64,000 bases of DNA from Rhizobacter sp. Root404. GTDB taxonomy: Bacteria > Pseudomonadota > Gammaproteobacteria > Burkholderiales > Burkholderiaceae_C. Positions 48,007 through 58,135 of the stretch are shown here, piece by piece (position 1 is the stretch's first letter; every line of letters starts with the position of its first letter). The position numbers and the translations under genes were made by a program. A model generated the notes under the pieces. That model was not told where the DNA came from. It ran no database searches and saw only the letters and a list, made by a program, of their open reading frames with translations. The stretch spans positions 350,805 to 414,804 of the forward strand of contig NZ_LMDS01000001.1 of NCBI RefSeq assembly GCF_001425865.1. Direction: 5' to 3'.

Positions 48007-48755
48007 GCGCGCACGCCGCTCGGACCGGGCGAGAAGCGGTCGACTGCGTCGGTGATCAGGCCGTCGATGCCGAGTGCGGCGAGGCGCTCGGCGTCGGCCG
48101 TTTCATTGACGGTGTAGACCAGCGCACGCAGTTCGGCGGCGTGAAGCCGGGTAATCAACGCGGCGTCCATGATCTGGTGGTTCGTCACCGCTGCCACGCA
48201 GTGCAGGGTGTGGAGTTCGTCGAACCAGCCGTCGCGCAGCGTATCGAGCAGCAGCGCGCGAGGCAGCGCGGGCGCGGCCTCGCGGGCGGCCTGCAGTGCG
48301 TCGGGGCGGAACGAGCTGAGCAGAGGGGGCAGCGCCTGGCCCGCCCACAGGCGCGCGGCCGCCGCAGCGACCACGCGGCCCGTTTCCCCTTCGGCGCCCG
48401 GGGTGGGCTTGATCTCGATGTTCAACGCATAGCCGTTGCGGATGCAGTACGCGGCGATGGCCTCGAGCGTGGGCAGTGGCTCGCCGGCGTAGCCGCGACT
48501 GTGCCAACCGCCGGCGTCGAGGCGCGACAGCCCGCTCCAGTCGACGAGCGCCGCGGTGCCCGTGCCGGACGACGTGCGTTCGAGCGTCGCGTCGTGCAGC
48601 AGGAACGGCACGCCGTCCGCGCTCAGCTTCACGTCGCATTCGAACGCGCGATAGCCGTGCGCGGCGCCGAGGCGGAATGCCGCGAGCGTGTTCTCCGGTG
48701 CGAGCTTGCCGGCGCCCCGGTGCGCGATCCAGAGCGGGTAGGGCCAGGGCTGCAT
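48003..48755 (-). CDS. ugpQ: Glycerophosphodiester phosphodiesterase UgpQ
   Basis: The 250-residue protein has the GDPD motifs IAHRGAGKLAPENTLAAF (HR and EN pairs), FECDVKLSADGVPFLLHD, and IEIKP. It releases sn-glycerol-3-phosphate from glycerophosphodiesters in the cytoplasm, using the products of phospholipid breakdown imported by UgpBAEC. The ATG at 48755 is used; a GTG at 48764 overlaps the ugpC stop as GTGA and would add three residues. It is the last gene of the ugp operon. Confidence 0.94.
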   Translation of the reverse strand: MQPWPYPLWIAHRGAGKLAPENTLAAFRLGAAHGYRAFECDVKLSADGVPFLLHDATLERTSSGTGTAALVDWSGLSRLDAGGWHSRGYAGEPLPTLEAIAAYCIRNGYALNIEIKPTPGAEGETGRVVAAAAARLWAGQALPPLLSSFRPDALQAAREAAPALPRALLLDTLRDGWFDELHTLHCVAAVTNHQIMDAALITRLHAAELRALVYTVNETADAERLAALGIDGLITDAVDRFSPGPSGVRA

Positions 48756-48760
48756 CGTGC

Positions 48761-49828
<1,068 letters not shown>

Positions 49829-49849
49829 GTGCGTGCTTCTGCTGGAGTT

Positions 49850-50701
49850 CTATTTTTCGGTGTCGACCAGGCCCTTGACGAACCAGCGCTGCATGAAGAT
49901 CACGACGACTGCGGGAGGCAGCATCGCCATGATCGCGGTGGCCATCACGATGTTCCACTCGTTGCCGGAATCACCGCCGGCGATCATGCGCTTGATGCCG
50001 ACGACGACCGGGTACATGTCTTCGCTGGTGGTCGCGAGCAGCGGCCAGAGGTACTGGTTCCAGCCATAGATGAACTGGATCACGAACAGGGCTGCGATCG
50101 AGGTCTTCGACAGCGGCAGCAGGATGTCCCAGAAGAAGCGCATCGGGCCTGCGCCGTCGATCCGCGCGGCCTCGACCAATTCCTCCGGCACCGTCAGGAA
50201 AAACTGGCGAAACAGGAAGGTGGCGGTCGCCGAGGCAATCAACGGGATCGTCAGGCCGGCGTAGCTGTTGAGCATGCCGAGGTCGGAAACGACCTTGTAG
50301 GTGGGCAGGATGCGCACCTCGACCGGCAGCATCAGCGTGACGAAGATCGCCCAGAAGAACAGCCCGCGCAGCGGGAACCGGAAGTACACCAGTGCGAAGG
50401 CCGACAGCAGCGAGACCGCGATCTTGCCGAAGGTGATGACCAGCGCGGTGACCAGGCTGACCCACATCATCCGGCCGACCGGCGCGTTCGAGCCGGCGCC
50501 GCCGCCGTGGCCGGTGAGGGCGGCGCTGTAGTTCTCCCAGAAGTGCGTGCCGGGCAGCAGCGGCATCGGCGCCTGCACGATCTCCTGGGCCTCGTGGGTC
50601 GACGCGACGAACGCGAGGTAGAGCGGGAACGCGACGATCAGCATCCCGAGAATCATGATGGCGTGGGCGAGGATGCCCAGCGTGGCGCGGCGCTCGACCA
50701 T
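49850..50701 (-). CDS. ugpE: sn-Glycerol-3-phosphate ABC transporter permease UgpE
   Basis: The 283-residue membrane protein has six hydrophobic segments and the ATPase-contact EAA loop [21 protein letters not shown]. UgpA and UgpE together form the inner-membrane channel. It lies one base after the ugpA stop codon. Confidence 0.94.
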   Translation of the reverse strand: MVERRATLGILAHAIMILGMLIVAFPLYLAFVASTHEAQEIVQAPMPLLPGTHFWENYSAALTGHGGGAGSNAPVGRMMWVSLVTALVITFGKIAVSLLSAFALVYFRFPLRGLFFWAIFVTLMLPVEVRILPTYKVVSDLGMLNSYAGLTIPLIASATATFLFRQFFLTVPEELVEAARIDGAGPMRFFWDILLPLSKTSIAALFVIQFIYGWNQYLWPLLATTSEDMYPVVVGIKRMIAGGDSGNEWNIVMATAIMAMLPPAVVVIFMQRWFVKGLVDTEK

Positions 50702-50702
50702 C

Positions 50703-51587
50703 TCAGTAGTTCACTTTCTTTTCGACGTAGCGGAACTGGAGCACCGTGAGCGACACGACGATCAACATCAGCACGACGGACTGTGCCGCCGAACTGCCGA
50801 TGTCGCCGCCCTTCACGCCGTCCTGGTAGACCTTGTAGACCATGATGACCGTGTCGCGGCCCGGGCCGCCCTGGGTGGTGGCGTCGACGATCGCGAAGGT
50901 GTCGAAGAACGCGTAGACCATGTTGATCACGAGCAGGAAGAACGTGGTCGGCGTCAGCAGCGGGAACTGGATCGACCAGAAGCGACGCCACGGGCGCGCG
51001 CCGTCGATCGCCGCGGCCTCGATCAGCGATTTCGGGATCGACTGCAAGCCGGCCAGGAAGAACAGGAAGTTGTACGAGATCTGTTTCCACACGGCGGCGG
51101 CGACCACCAGCGTCATCGCATGGGTGGAGTTCAGCAGGTGGTTCCAGTCGAAGCCGAAGAACTTGGCCAGGCCGTACGAGACCACGCCGATCGACGGCGA
51201 GAACATGAACACCCACAGCACGCCGGCCACCGCCGGTGCGACGGCATACGGCACGATCAGCATCGTCTTGTAGGCCAGCGCGCCCTTGATGATGCGGTCG
51301 GCGAAGATCGCCAGCACCAGCGAGATCGCGATGCCGAGCACGGCCACCAGCACCGAGAAGATCGCAGTGACCTTGAACGATTCGAGGTAGGCCGAGTCAC
51401 CGAACAGCTGCCTGAAGTTGGCCAGGCCTGCCCATTCGGTCGACAGGCCGAAGCTGTCCTGCACCTGCAAGGACTGCAGCACCGCCTGCGCCGCCGGCCA
51501 GAAGAAGAACACCGCGATGATGATCACCTGCGGGGTCAGCAGCACCCACGGCAACCAGGCGGATTGAAAGCGAACGCGCTTTTCCAT
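50703..51587 (-). CDS. ugpA: sn-Glycerol-3-phosphate ABC transporter permease UgpA
   Basis: The 294-residue membrane protein has six hydrophobic segments and the EAA loop [22 protein letters not shown]. It pairs with UgpE. The gap of 86 bases from ugpB contains a strong hairpin (51613-51639) that may limit permease synthesis relative to the binding protein. Confidence 0.94.
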   Translation of the reverse strand: MEKRVRFQSAWLPWVLLTPQVIIIAVFFFWPAAQAVLQSLQVQDSFGLSTEWAGLANFRQLFGDSAYLESFKVTAIFSVLVAVLGIAISLVLAIFADRIIKGALAYKTMLIVPYAVAPAVAGVLWVFMFSPSIGVVSYGLAKFFGFDWNHLLNSTHAMTLVVAAAVWKQISYNFLFFLAGLQSIPKSLIEAAAIDGARPWRRFWSIQFPLLTPTTFFLLVINMVYAFFDTFAIVDATTQGGPGRDTVIMVYKVYQDGVKGGDIGSSAAQSVVLMLIVVSLTVLQFRYVEKKVNY

Positions 51588-51612
51588 GAGGCTCGGATTC
51601 TGTCAATGAAAC

Positions 51613-51639
51613 GACCCCGCCGGAGAGGCCGGCGGGGTC
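51613..51639 (-). terminator. Intercistronic hairpin between ugpB and ugpA
   Basis: GACCCCGCCGG (51613-51623) and CCGGCGGGGTC (51629-51639) form a perfect 11-bp stem with a 5-base loop. On the minus strand it is followed by GTTTCATTG. It could protect the ugpB message from 3' decay and act as a partial terminator. Confidence 0.55.
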
Positions 51640-51673
51640 GGATCGGTCGGAGGGCGACGGATCGCCCGTCAGG

Positions 51674-52999
51674 TCACTGGGCGGCAGCGGACTTGGTCGC
51701 CTTCTCGAACCGCTCGAGCTGCTCGTTGCCGCGCTTGACCGCGTCGTCGAGGGCCTGTTTCGGCTCCTTCTTGCCGGACCAGATCGCTTCGGTCTCTTCG
51801 TCGATGATGGTTCGGATCTGCACGAAGTTGCCGAGGCGGATGCCGCGTGATTTGTCGGTCGTCTTGCGGATCATCTGCGTCACGGCCACGTCGGTACCCG
51901 GCTTCTCCTTGTAAAAGCCCGACTTCTCGGTCAGCTGGTACGCGGCCATCGTGATCGGCAGGTAGCCGGTGCGCTTGTGGCTGGCCGACTGCACATCGGG
52001 GTTCGACAGGTACTTGAAGAACTCGGCCACGCCCTTGTATTCAGCCGGCTTCTTGCCCGACATGACCCACAGGCTGGCGCCACCGATGGCCGTGTTCTGC
52101 GGTGCGCCCGGCACGTCGGGATAGTACGGCAGCGTCGACAAGGCATAGGCAAACTTTGCGCCCTTCGCCACGTCGGCATATGACCCGGCCGAACCGGTCA
52201 TCATGGCGCACTCGCCGGACACGAACGAGGGGACGGCGGTACTGGCGCGACCCTTGTAGACGAACAGCCCCTGCTTGGCCATGTTGGCCAGATTCTCGAA
52301 GTGCCGCAGGTGCAGCGGCGAATTGAACGCCAGCCGTGCGTTCGGGCCGCCGAAGCCGTTGTTCTGCGTCGCGAACAGCGTGTTGTGCCACAGCGAGAAG
52401 CTTTCGAGGTGGACCCAGCTGACCCAGCTGCTCGTGTAGGGGCACTTGCTGCCGGCCGCCTTCAGCTTGGCTGCCGCAGCGACCACCTCGGGCCAGGTGG
52501 TGGGCGCCTTGTTCGGATCGAGGCCGGCGGCCTTGAACGCATCCTTGTTGTAATAGAAGATCGTCGTCGAGCTGTTGAACGGGAACGAGAGCATCTCCCC
52601 GTTCGGGGCCGTGTAATAGGCGGCCACGGCGGGCACGTATGCCTTCGGGTCGAATGCGACGCCGCTCTGCTTCATCACCTCGCCGACCGGCTTGATCGCG
52701 CCCTTGGACGCCATCATCGTCGCGGTACCGACCTCGAACACCTGCAGGATGTGCGGCGCGTTGCCGGCGCGGAAGGCGGCCATCGCGGCCGTCATCGCCT
52801 CGTCGTAGTTGCCCTTGAAGGTGGGCACGACCTTGTAGTCCTTCTGGCTGGCGTTGAACTCCTTGGCCAGGTCGTTGACCCATTCGTTCAGGCCGCCGGT
52901 CATCGAGTGCCACCACTGGACCTCGACCTGGGCCTGGGCCGGGCCCGACAGGGCCAGCGCGAACGCGCCGCAGGCGAATGCGAGAGATTTGAATTTCAT
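51674..52999 (-). CDS. ugpB: sn-Glycerol-3-phosphate ABC transporter substrate-binding protein UgpB
   Basis: The 441-residue protein has a Sec signal peptide (residues 1-23, cleavage after AQA) and the UgpB fold, with VEVQWWHSMTGGLNEWVNDLA at the mature N terminus and the substrate-region SGECAMMTGSAGSYADV. It binds glycerol-3-phosphate and glycerophosphodiesters in the periplasm. The ATG at 52999 is chosen because it begins the signal peptide and has a GGAG site. It is the first gene of the operon ugpB-A-E-C-Q. Confidence 0.96.
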   Translation of the reverse strand: MKFKSLAFACGAFALALSGPAQAQVEVQWWHSMTGGLNEWVNDLAKEFNASQKDYKVVPTFKGNYDEAMTAAMAAFRAGNAPHILQVFEVGTATMMASKGAIKPVGEVMKQSGVAFDPKAYVPAVAAYYTAPNGEMLSFPFNSSTTIFYYNKDAFKAAGLDPNKAPTTWPEVVAAAAKLKAAGSKCPYTSSWVSWVHLESFSLWHNTLFATQNNGFGGPNARLAFNSPLHLRHFENLANMAKQGLFVYKGRASTAVPSFVSGECAMMTGSAGSYADVAKGAKFAYALSTLPYYPDVPGAPQNTAIGGASLWVMSGKKPAEYKGVAEFFKYLSNPDVQSASHKRTGYLPITMAAYQLTEKSGFYKEKPGTDVAVTQMIRKTTDKSRGIRLGNFVQIRTIIDEETEAIWSGKKEPKQALDDAVKRGNEQLERFEKATKSAAAQ

Positions 53000-53233
53000 G
53001 ACAGCTCCGTGAAGGTTTGGGGATGGGCTCGTGGCCAACCCCGAGTGTGCGTCCGCTTGATGACAGGCGCGTTTATCGCTGTGAAGCCCGGGTGTCGCAA
53101 TTGGGATGAACCTCAGGTCCATCCGCAGCGGCGTGCTGCGGTGGTGCGAATCCGCATTGCTGCGGTGCCACATGGCCTGCGGTAACATCGGCCCTCAAGT
53201 GCCAACGCGGGTGCAAACAGGCGCCCGGTCCCC

Positions 53234-56200
53234 ATGAACGCACCCACTCCGCTGAGCCAGATCACCGCCGCGGCGCACGCCGCGAAGCATGCGCCGCGCC
53301 TGCGCGAGATTCCGTACAACTACACCTCGTTCTCCGACCGCGAGATCGTGATCCGGCTGCTCGGCGCGCGTGCCTGGGAGGTGCTGAGCCGCCTGCGCGA
53401 CGAGCGCAACACCGGTCGGTCGGCACGCATGCTGTACGAGGTGCTCGGCGACATCTGGGTCGTGCAGCGCAACCCGTACCTGCAGGACGACCTGCTCGAC
53501 AACCCGCGTCGCCGTGGTCTGCTGATCGATGCGCTGCATCACCGGCTGGGCGAGGTCGAGAAGCGCCGCACACCGGCGGCCGATCCGCAGCGCGACGCGG
53601 CGGTCGGCGAATTGCTGCAGCTGGCGAGTGCCTCGGTCACCGCGTTTGCCGAGCAGTTCGAAGCCGTGGCGGACCTGCGTCGGCGGGCGGCGAAGGTGCT
53701 GGGCCGTGTCACCGCCAAGGACAACATCAAGTTCGACGGTCTGAGCCGCGTGTCGCACGTGACCGATGCGACCGACTGGCGGGTCGAATACCCCTTTGTC
53801 GTGCTGACGCCGGACACCGAGGCCGAGATGGCCGGCCTCGTGAAGGGCTGCGTCGAACTCGGGCTGACGATCATCCCGCGCGGCGGCGGTACCGGCTACA
53901 CCGGTGGCGCGATCCCGCTGACGTGGAACAGCGCGGTGATCAACACCGAGAAGCTGGAGGCGATGACCGAGGTCGAGATGCGGACGCTGCCCGGCATGGA
54001 CCGCGAGGTCGCGACCATCTGGACCGAGGCCGGCGTCGTCACGCAACGCGTCGCCGATGCGGCCGAGCGCGGCGGCTTCGTGTTCGCGGTCGACCCCACG
54101 TCGGCCGAGGCCTCGTGCATCGGCGGCAACGTGGCGATGAACGCGGGCGGCAAGAAGGCCGTGCTGTGGGGCACCGCGCTCGACAACCTGGCGTCGTGGC
54201 GCATGGTCACGCCCGAGGCCAAGTGGCTCGAGATCACGCGGCTGAACCACAACATGGGCAAGATCCATGATGTCGACGTGGCCAGCTTCGAGTTGCGCTA
54301 CTTCGATGCCTCGGGCAAGACGCTGGAGCGCACCGAGCAGCTCGAGATCCCGGGTCGCGTCTTCCGCAAGGAAGGCCTCGGCAAGGACGTGACCGACAAG
54401 TTCCTCGCCGGCCTGCCGGGCATCCAGAAGGAAGGCTGCGACGGCCTGATCACCAGCGCACGCTGGGTCGTGCACAAGATGCCGGCGCACACCCGCACGG
54501 TGTGCCTCGAGTTCTTCGGCAACGCCAAGGACGCGGTGCCGTCGATCGTCGACATCAAGGACTTCATGTTCGCCGAGGCCAAGCGGGGCGGCGCGATTTT
54601 GGCCGGCCTGGAACACCTCGACGACCGCTACCTGAAGGCGGTCGGCTACGCGACCAAGAGCAAGCGCGGCGGTCTGCCGAAGATGGTGCTGTTCGGTGAC
54701 ATCGCCGGCGACGACGCCGACGTGGTCGCCCGCGCCACGAGCGAGGTCGTGCGCCTGGCCAACGGGCGCGCCGGCGAGGGCTTCGTCGCGATCAGCCCCG
54801 AGGCGCGCAAGAAGTTCTGGCTCGACCGCAAGCGCACCGCCGCGATCAGCAAGCACACGAACGCGTTCAAGGTGAACGAGGACGTGGTGATCCCGCTGCC
54901 GCGGATGGGCGAGTACACCGAGGGCATCGAGCGCATCAACATCGAGCTCAGCCTGCGCAACAAGCTCGCGCTGGTCGAGGCGCTCGAGGCGTTCTTCGAG
55001 AAGGGCGACCTGCCGCTGGGCAAGAGCGACGACGCCGGCGAGATCGCGTCGGCTGAACTGCTCGAAGACCGGGTGCAGCAGGCGCTCTCCCTGATCCGCG
55101 AGGTCGGTGCCGAATGGCAGCACTGGCTGACGCACCTCGACGTGAAGGAGCCGAACGCGACACGCACGTATTTCGAGGAACTGCAGGATCATTCGCTGCG
55201 CGCGTCGTGGAAGACGCAGATCCGCGCGCCGCTGCAGAGCATCTTCGCCGGCGCGGCGCTGAAGCCCATCGTCGACGAGTGCCAGAAGATCCACGGTCAG
55301 GTGCTGAAGGGCCGGGTCTGGGTCGCGCTGCACATGCACGCTGGCGATGGCAACGTGCACACCAACATCCCGGTGAACTCGGACAACTACGAGATGCTGC
55401 AGACCGCGCACGAGGCGGTCGCGCGCATCATGAAGCTCGCGCGCAGTCTCGACGGCGTGATCTCGGGCGAGCACGGCATCGGCATCACGAAGCTCGAGTT
55501 CCTCACCGAAGCGGAGATGGCGGAGTTCACCGCGTACAAGTTGCGCGTCGACCCGGAAGGCCGCTTCAACAAGGGCAAGCTGCTGCGCGGCGAAGGTTTG
55601 AAGGCCGACCTGACCAATGCTTACACGCCGAGCTTCGGCCTGATGGGCCACGAGTCGCTGATCATGCAGCGCAGCGACATCGGCGAGATCGCCAATTCGG
55701 TGAAGGACTGCCTGCGCTGCGGCAAGTGCAAGCCGGTGTGCGCCACGCACGTGCCGCGCGCGAACCTGCTCTACAGCCCGCGCAACAAGATCCTCGCGAC
55801 CTCGCTGCTGGTCGAGGCGTTCTTGTACGAAGAGCAGACGCGCCGCGGCGTCAGCATCAAGCACTGGGAGGAGTTCGAGGACGTCGCGGACCACTGCACC
55901 GTCTGCCACAAGTGCCTGAGCCCGTGCCCGGTGAACATCGACTTCGGCGACGTGTCGATGAACATGCGCAACCTGTTGACCAAGATGGGCAAGAAGAGCT
56001 TCCGCCCCGGCAACAAGATGGCGATGATGTTCCTGAACGCGACCAATCCCGAGACGATCAAGATGCTGCGCGTCGGCATGGTCGGCATCGGCTTCAAGGC
56101 CCAGCGCATCGCGAACAACCTGCTGCGCGGCCTGGCGAACAAGCAGACGGCCGCGCCACCGTCCACGGTCGGCACCGCGCCGATCAAGGAACAGGTCATC

Positions 56201-57127
56201 CACTTCATCAACAAGAAGATGCCGGGCGGCCTGCCGAAGAAGACCGCACGAGCGCTACTGGACATCGAGGACAAGGACTACGTCCCGATCATCCGCGACC
56301 CGAAGACGACGACCAGCGAGACCGAGGCCGTCTTCTACTTCCCGGGCTGCGGCTCGGAGCGCTTGTTCTCGCAGGTGGGTCTGGCGACACAGGCGATGCT
56401 CTGGCACGCCGGCGTGCAGACGGTGCTGCCGCCCGGGTACCTTTGCTGCGGCTACCCGCAGCGCGGCTCGGGCCAGTTCGACAAGGCCGAGAAGATCATC
56501 ACCGACAACCGCGTACTGTTCCACCGCGTCGCGAACACGCTGAACTACCTCGACATCAAGACCGTGGTGGTCAGCTGCGGCACCTGCTACGACCAGCTGC
56601 AGGGCTACCAGTTCGACAAGATCTTCCCGGGCTGCCGGATCATCGACATCCACGAGTACCTGCTCGAGAAAGGCATCACGCTCGGGGCGGCCTCCGGTGG
56701 CGGCTACCTGTACCACGACCCGTGCCACACGCCGATGAAGCTGCAGGAGCCGATGAAGACGGTCAAGGCGCTGGTCGGGCCCAACGTGCGCGAGAGCAAG
56801 CGCTGCTGCGGCGAAAGCGGCACGCTCGGCGTGACGCGCCCCGACATTTCCACCCAGGTCCGATTCCGCAAGGAAGAGGAATTGCGCAAGGACGAAGCCG
56901 CGCTGCGCGCGACCGGCGCCGTTGCCGAGAAGGGGCCGGTCAAGATCCTCACGTCCTGCCCGAGTTGCCTCCAGGGCCTGTCGCGCTACACCGGCGACCT
57001 GACCAACGGCCTGCTCGAGGCCGACTACATCGTGGTCGAGATGGCGAACCAGATTCTCGGTGCGGACTGGATGCCGGATTACGTGGAGCGCGCGAACGAC
57101 GGGGGGATCGAGCGGGTGCTGGTTTAA
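53234..57127 (+). CDS. Large FAD-linked oxidoreductase with two 4Fe-4S centres and CCG domains
   Basis: The 1297-residue protein fuses several modules. An N-terminal DUF3683 region (to about residue 175) precedes an FAD-binding domain with [11 protein letters not shown] near residue 215, and a C-terminal FAD-oxidase domain with [13 protein letters not shown] and GEHGIG. Next come a two-cluster ferredoxin domain ([11 protein letters not shown] near 826-836, [12 protein letters not shown] near 888) and two cysteine-rich CCG domains ([11 protein letters not shown] and CCGESGTLG). This is the layout of D-lactate or glycolate dehydrogenase subunits joined in one chain, so a 2-hydroxyacid donating electrons to quinone is likely. 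The substrate is not known. Confidence 0.9.
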   Translation: MNAPTPLSQITAAAHAAKHAPRLREIPYNYTSFSDREIVIRLLGARAWEVLSRLRDERNTGRSARMLYEVLGDIWVVQRNPYLQDDLLDNPRRRGLLIDALHHRLGEVEKRRTPAADPQRDAAVGELLQLASASVTAFAEQFEAVADLRRRAAKVLGRVTAKDNIKFDGLSRVSHVTDATDWRVEYPFVVLTPDTEAEMAGLVKGCVELGLTIIPRGGGTGYTGGAIPLTWNSAVINTEKLEAMTEVEMRTLPGMDREVATIWTEAGVVTQRVADAAERGGFVFAVDPTSAEASCIGGNVAMNAGGKKAVLWGTALDNLASWRMVTPEAKWLEITRLNHNMGKIHDVDVASFELRYFDASGKTLERTEQLEIPGRVFRKEGLGKDVTDKFLAGLPGIQKEGCDGLITSARWVVHKMPAHTRTVCLEFFGNAKDAVPSIVDIKDFMFAEAKRGGAILAGLEHLDDRYLKAVGYATKSKRGGLPKMVLFGDIAGDDADVVARATSEVVRLANGRAGEGFVAISPEARKKFWLDRKRTAAISKHTNAFKVNEDVVIPLPRMGEYTEGIERINIELSLRNKLALVEALEAFFEKGDLPLGKSDDAGEIASAELLEDRVQQALSLIREVGAEWQHWLTHLDVKEPNATRTYFEELQDHSLRASWKTQIRAPLQSIFAGAALKPIVDECQKIHGQVLKGRVWVALHMHAGDGNVHTNIPVNSDNYEMLQTAHEAVARIMKLARSLDGVISGEHGIGITKLEFLTEAEMAEFTAYKLRVDPEGRFNKGKLLRGEGLKADLTNAYTPSFGLMGHESLIMQRSDIGEIANSVKDCLRCGKCKPVCATHVPRANLLYSPRNKILATSLLVEAFLYEEQTRRGVSIKHWEEFEDVADHCTVCHKCLSPCPVNIDFGDVSMNMRNLLTKMGKKSFRPGNKMAMMFLNATNPETIKMLRVGMVGIGFKAQRIANNLLRGLANKQTAAPPSTVGTAPIKEQVIHFINKKMPGGLPKKTARALLDIEDKDYVPIIRDPKTTTSETEAVFYFPGCGSERLFSQVGLATQAMLWHAGVQTVLPPGYLCCGYPQRGSGQFDKAEKIITDNRVLFHRVANTLNYLDIKTVVVSCGTCYDQLQGYQFDKIFPGCRIIDIHEYLLEKGITLGAASGGGYLYHDPCHTPMKLQEPMKTVKALVGPNVRESKRCCGESGTLGVTRPDISTQVRFRKEEELRKDEAALRATGAVAEKGPVKILTSCPSCLQGLSRYTGDLTNGLLEADYIVVEMANQILGADWMPDYVERANDGGIERVLV

Positions 57128-57212
57128 GGGGCTGCGTGGTCGGGGATCGGGCGGGTGCGCACCACTGCACGGGATTCGCCGGATGTCGCCGCGATCTCCC
57201 ACCCTGCGTCGA

Positions 57213-57218
57213 TATACT
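57213..57218 (+). promoter_or_regulatory. Predicted -10 element of the Dlt-like operon
   Basis: TATACT ends 3 bases before the ATG at 57222, so transcription would begin near or after that ATG. The next in-frame start is a GTG at 57255 with TTAGGA 6 bases before it. This favours 57255 as the real start of the first gene. Confidence 0.4.
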
Positions 57219-57254
57219 CAAATGCTCAATGAATTCAGCAGGTTAGGAACGCGT

Positions 57255-58133
57255 GTGACTCCAGTATTGCCTATCGACGTTGCGGACGGACTCAAGCTCG
57301 ACCCGGCCCGGGCGCGCCAGATCGGCGAGTCGCTGTCGAGCGACTACTGTTTCGCTGAGCCGTTCCCTCACATCGTGCTCGAGAACTTCCTGCCGCCGGA
57401 GCTTCTGTATGGGTTGCTCGAGCACTTCCCACAGGACAAGTTGGCATCAGACGTGGTGTTCGACGCAGGCTATGCGGGTCATCACAAGCGTCAGATCCTG
57501 CCGGCCGATTGCGATGACTACTGCCGCCGAGCGTTCGACTTCTTCAATTCGCAGCCCTTTCTGGAGTTTCTCGAGGGGCTCTCGTCGATGGAGGGCCTGC
57601 TTCCCGACCCGTACTTCGTCGGCGGCGGCTTTCATGAGATCGGTCGCGGCGGCAAGCTGGGCATCCACGCCGATTTCCGGATCAACAATCGCCTGCACCT
57701 CAGCCGGCGGATGAACGTGATCATCTACCTGAACGAGAACTGGTGCGACGAGTACAACGGTTCACTTGAACTGTGGAGCCGCGACATGAAAGCCAAGGTC
57801 AAAAGCGTGGCGCCGATCTTTAATCGCTGCGTGATCTTCAATACCGACGCCGATTCGTACCACGGTCATCCCGATCCGCTCACGACGCCCGACGGGGTGC
57901 TTCGCCGGTCTGTCGCGCTTTACTACTACACGGCGTCGAAGGCGATCTACGAGGAGGTGCCCAATCTGTCGACGATGTACGCGGCGCGCCCCGGCGATGA
58001 CGCGCAGATCCGTCGCGAGGCCGCTGCGCTGCGCCGCGATCAGTATCTGGCGCAGTGGGTGCCGCCCGCGGTGCTGCGCTACTCGCGTGGTGTGATGCGG
58101 CGGGTGCGAAGGCTGGGCGGTCAGAAGGCCTGA
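57255..58133 (+). CDS. 2-oxoglutarate/Fe(II)-dependent oxygenase
   Basis: With the GTG start at 57255 the protein has 292 residues (303 from the ATG at 57222). The double-stranded beta-helix iron site is visible as H138 and D140 in LGIHADFRIN, a distal histidine H203 in SYHGHPDP, and a 2-oxoglutarate-binding arginine in LRRSVALYYY. Family members hydroxylate proteins, sugars or acyl groups. It is the first gene of the accessory operon and ends 2 bases before the FkbH-type gene, so it probably modifies the acyl group or polymer handled by that system. The substrate is unknown. Confidence 0.85.
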   Translation: MTPVLPIDVADGLKLDPARARQIGESLSSDYCFAEPFPHIVLENFLPPELLYGLLEHFPQDKLASDVVFDAGYAGHHKRQILPADCDDYCRRAFDFFNSQPFLEFLEGLSSMEGLLPDPYFVGGGFHEIGRGGKLGIHADFRINNRLHLSRRMNVIIYLNENWCDEYNGSLELWSRDMKAKVKSVAPIFNRCVIFNTDADSYHGHPDPLTTPDGVLRRSVALYYYTASKAIYEEVPNLSTMYAARPGDDAQIRREAAALRRDQYLAQWVPPAVLRYSRGVMRRVRRLGGQKA

Positions 58134-58135
58134 TC

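Noticed and set aside
53060..53066. PHO-box half site (CTGTCAT on the minus strand) upstream of ugpB
   Set aside because: ugp operons are often phosphate-regulated, but only one half is present and no second CTGTCAT lies 11 bases away, so a PhoB site cannot be supported.
53195..56203. 1002-residue open frame on the minus strand opposite the FAD oxidoreductase
   Set aside because: It has no domain signature and an Arg/Ala/Asp/Val/Leu-rich composition typical of the antisense frame of GC-rich genes; the plus-strand gene shows clear catalytic motifs throughout.
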